Notes under the pieces: model-generated
What the model saw: only the letters and a program-made list of their open reading frames with translations
What the model was told of the DNA's origin: nothing
Database searches by the model: none
Program-made: the position numbers and the translations under genes
Source of the DNA: Paenalcaligenes hominis
GTDB lineage: Bacteria; Pseudomonadota; Gammaproteobacteria; Burkholderiales; Burkholderiaceae_B
Direction of reading: 5' to 3'
Assembly (NCBI RefSeq): GCF_011927625.1
Contig: NZ_JAATIZ010000002.1
Span: 248,001-312,000 of the forward strand
DNA length: 64,000 bases
Shown here: positions 63,529-64,000 of the stretch, piece after piece
Numbering within the stretch: the first letter of the stretch is position 1
Layout of the letters: every line of letters begins with the position of its first letter

Positions 63529-64000
63529 ATGGCTTTCTTAGCGCTTCAGCACATTAGTCATCGCTATGCGAATCAACACCACGGGTTGACCGATATTGAC
63601 CTGCAATTACAAAAAGGCGAGTTTCATTGTTTACTTGGACGCAGTGGTTCGGGTAAATCCACCTTATTAAAAATTGCAGCTGGATTGATTCAGCCTACCG
63701 CTGGCCAGGTACTACTTAAAGGCAAAGCCCTGCTTAAGCCCAGCACAGAAATTGGGTTTGTATTTCAACAGCCGACGCTGTTGGATTGGTTGACCGTGCT
63801 AGATAATGTCTTATTACCTGCGGCATTGCACGCTACACCTAGCTTAAGCCAAATTCATCAAGCTAAGACCCTGCTTGCTGAGGTGGGGTTGAGTGATTTA
63901 ATGCAACGCTATCCGTCACAGCTTTCTGGTGGCCAACAAAGTCGGGTGGCGTTGGCTCGGGCTTTGTTATTGCAGCCTTCTTTGTTGTTGCTAGATGAGC
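63529..64000 (+). CDS. ABC transporter ATPase, SsuB/TauB-like, partial
   Basis: The first 157 residues are present; the gene runs off the right edge. Walker A GRSGSGKST lies near residues 38-46, the Q-loop region FVFQQPTLLDWLTVLDN is typical of the nitrate/sulfonate/taurine importer family (SsuB, TauB), the signature LSGGQQSR and Walker B LLLLDE follow. It starts 3 bases after the LuxC-like stop, so it is in the same operon. A permease and binding protein are expected beyond the window. Confidence 0.9.
   Translation, partial: MAFLALQHISHRYANQHHGLTDIDLQLQKGEFHCLLGRSGSGKSTLLKIAAGLIQPTAGQVLLKGKALLKPSTEIGFVFQQPTLLDWLTVLDNVLLPAALHATPSLSQIHQAKTLLAEVGLSDLMQRYPSQLSGGQQSRVALARALLLQPSLLLLDE

Overview
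The window reads as one contiguous chromosomal segment of a betaproteobacterium, most likely order Burkholderiales, family Alcaligenaceae, with moderate GC. The basis is gene order and protein character: pth-rplY-prs-tRNA-Gln-ispE-lolB, apbC-tamA-tamB-dcd-decarboxylase, coq7, a PP0621-type small protein before ampD, and a FAD monooxygenase/DUF2783/metallo-hydrolase trio. No rRNA, phage, insertion sequence or CRISPR array was seen. Genus and species cannot be fixed from the sequence alone.

Layout. 1-5.3 kb: a minus-strand housekeeping block (pth, rplY, prs, tRNA-Gln, ispE, lolB, a TPR protein). 5.3-12.8 kb: mutM, then an uncharacterised three-gene oxidative module (degenerate MBL-fold protein, FAD monooxygenase, DUF2783) that ends in a terminator lying inside a convergent PAP2 gene, a GlcD-like FAD oxidase and a phosphomannomutase/phosphoglucomutase. 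12.8-22.3 kb: a tight seven-gene minus-strand glycan operon (WecA-like initiator, WbpO/TviB, WbpP/TviC, MurJ-like flippase, two single GT4 enzymes and one fused double GT4). It should build a UDP-GalNAcA-containing lipid-linked oligosaccharide; no polymerase, chain-length regulator, ligase or export ABC transporter lies beside it. 22.3-27 kb: a tautomerase, a LysR regulator and a glycerate branch (hyi, glxR, type-2 glycerate kinase) without glyoxylate carboligase, followed by a candidate C/U-rich small RNA.

27-45 kb: coq7, OsmC, thyA-folA, an aminotransferase, a lone gcvH, a HI0933 flavoprotein, an LdcA-type basic amino acid decarboxylase, dcd, tamB-tamA, apbC, a small membrane protein, metG and a CDF metal transporter. 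45-51 kb: a lone CHM isomerase, tRNA-Gly, trmB-thiS, a BON-LysM protein, ffh, a CcsA-like protein, a PP0621 protein and ampD. 51-57.3 kb: an iron-uptake block with a textbook Fur box (TonB receptor, PiuC hydroxylase, FMN 2-hydroxyacid oxidase), then htpG behind a sigma-32 promoter. 57.4-60.8 kb: rtcB, a parvulin, a DUF188 protein, tRNA-Leu, a 56-residue ORF and a Fic protein.

60.97 kb to the end: the most unusual locus, a LuxE-like acyl-protein synthetase translationally coupled to a LuxC-like acyl reductase and followed at once by the ATPase of a SsuB/TauB-type ABC importer, with no luciferase genes in view. It looks like a fatty-acyl reductase module put to a non-luminescent use, and it runs off the window edge.
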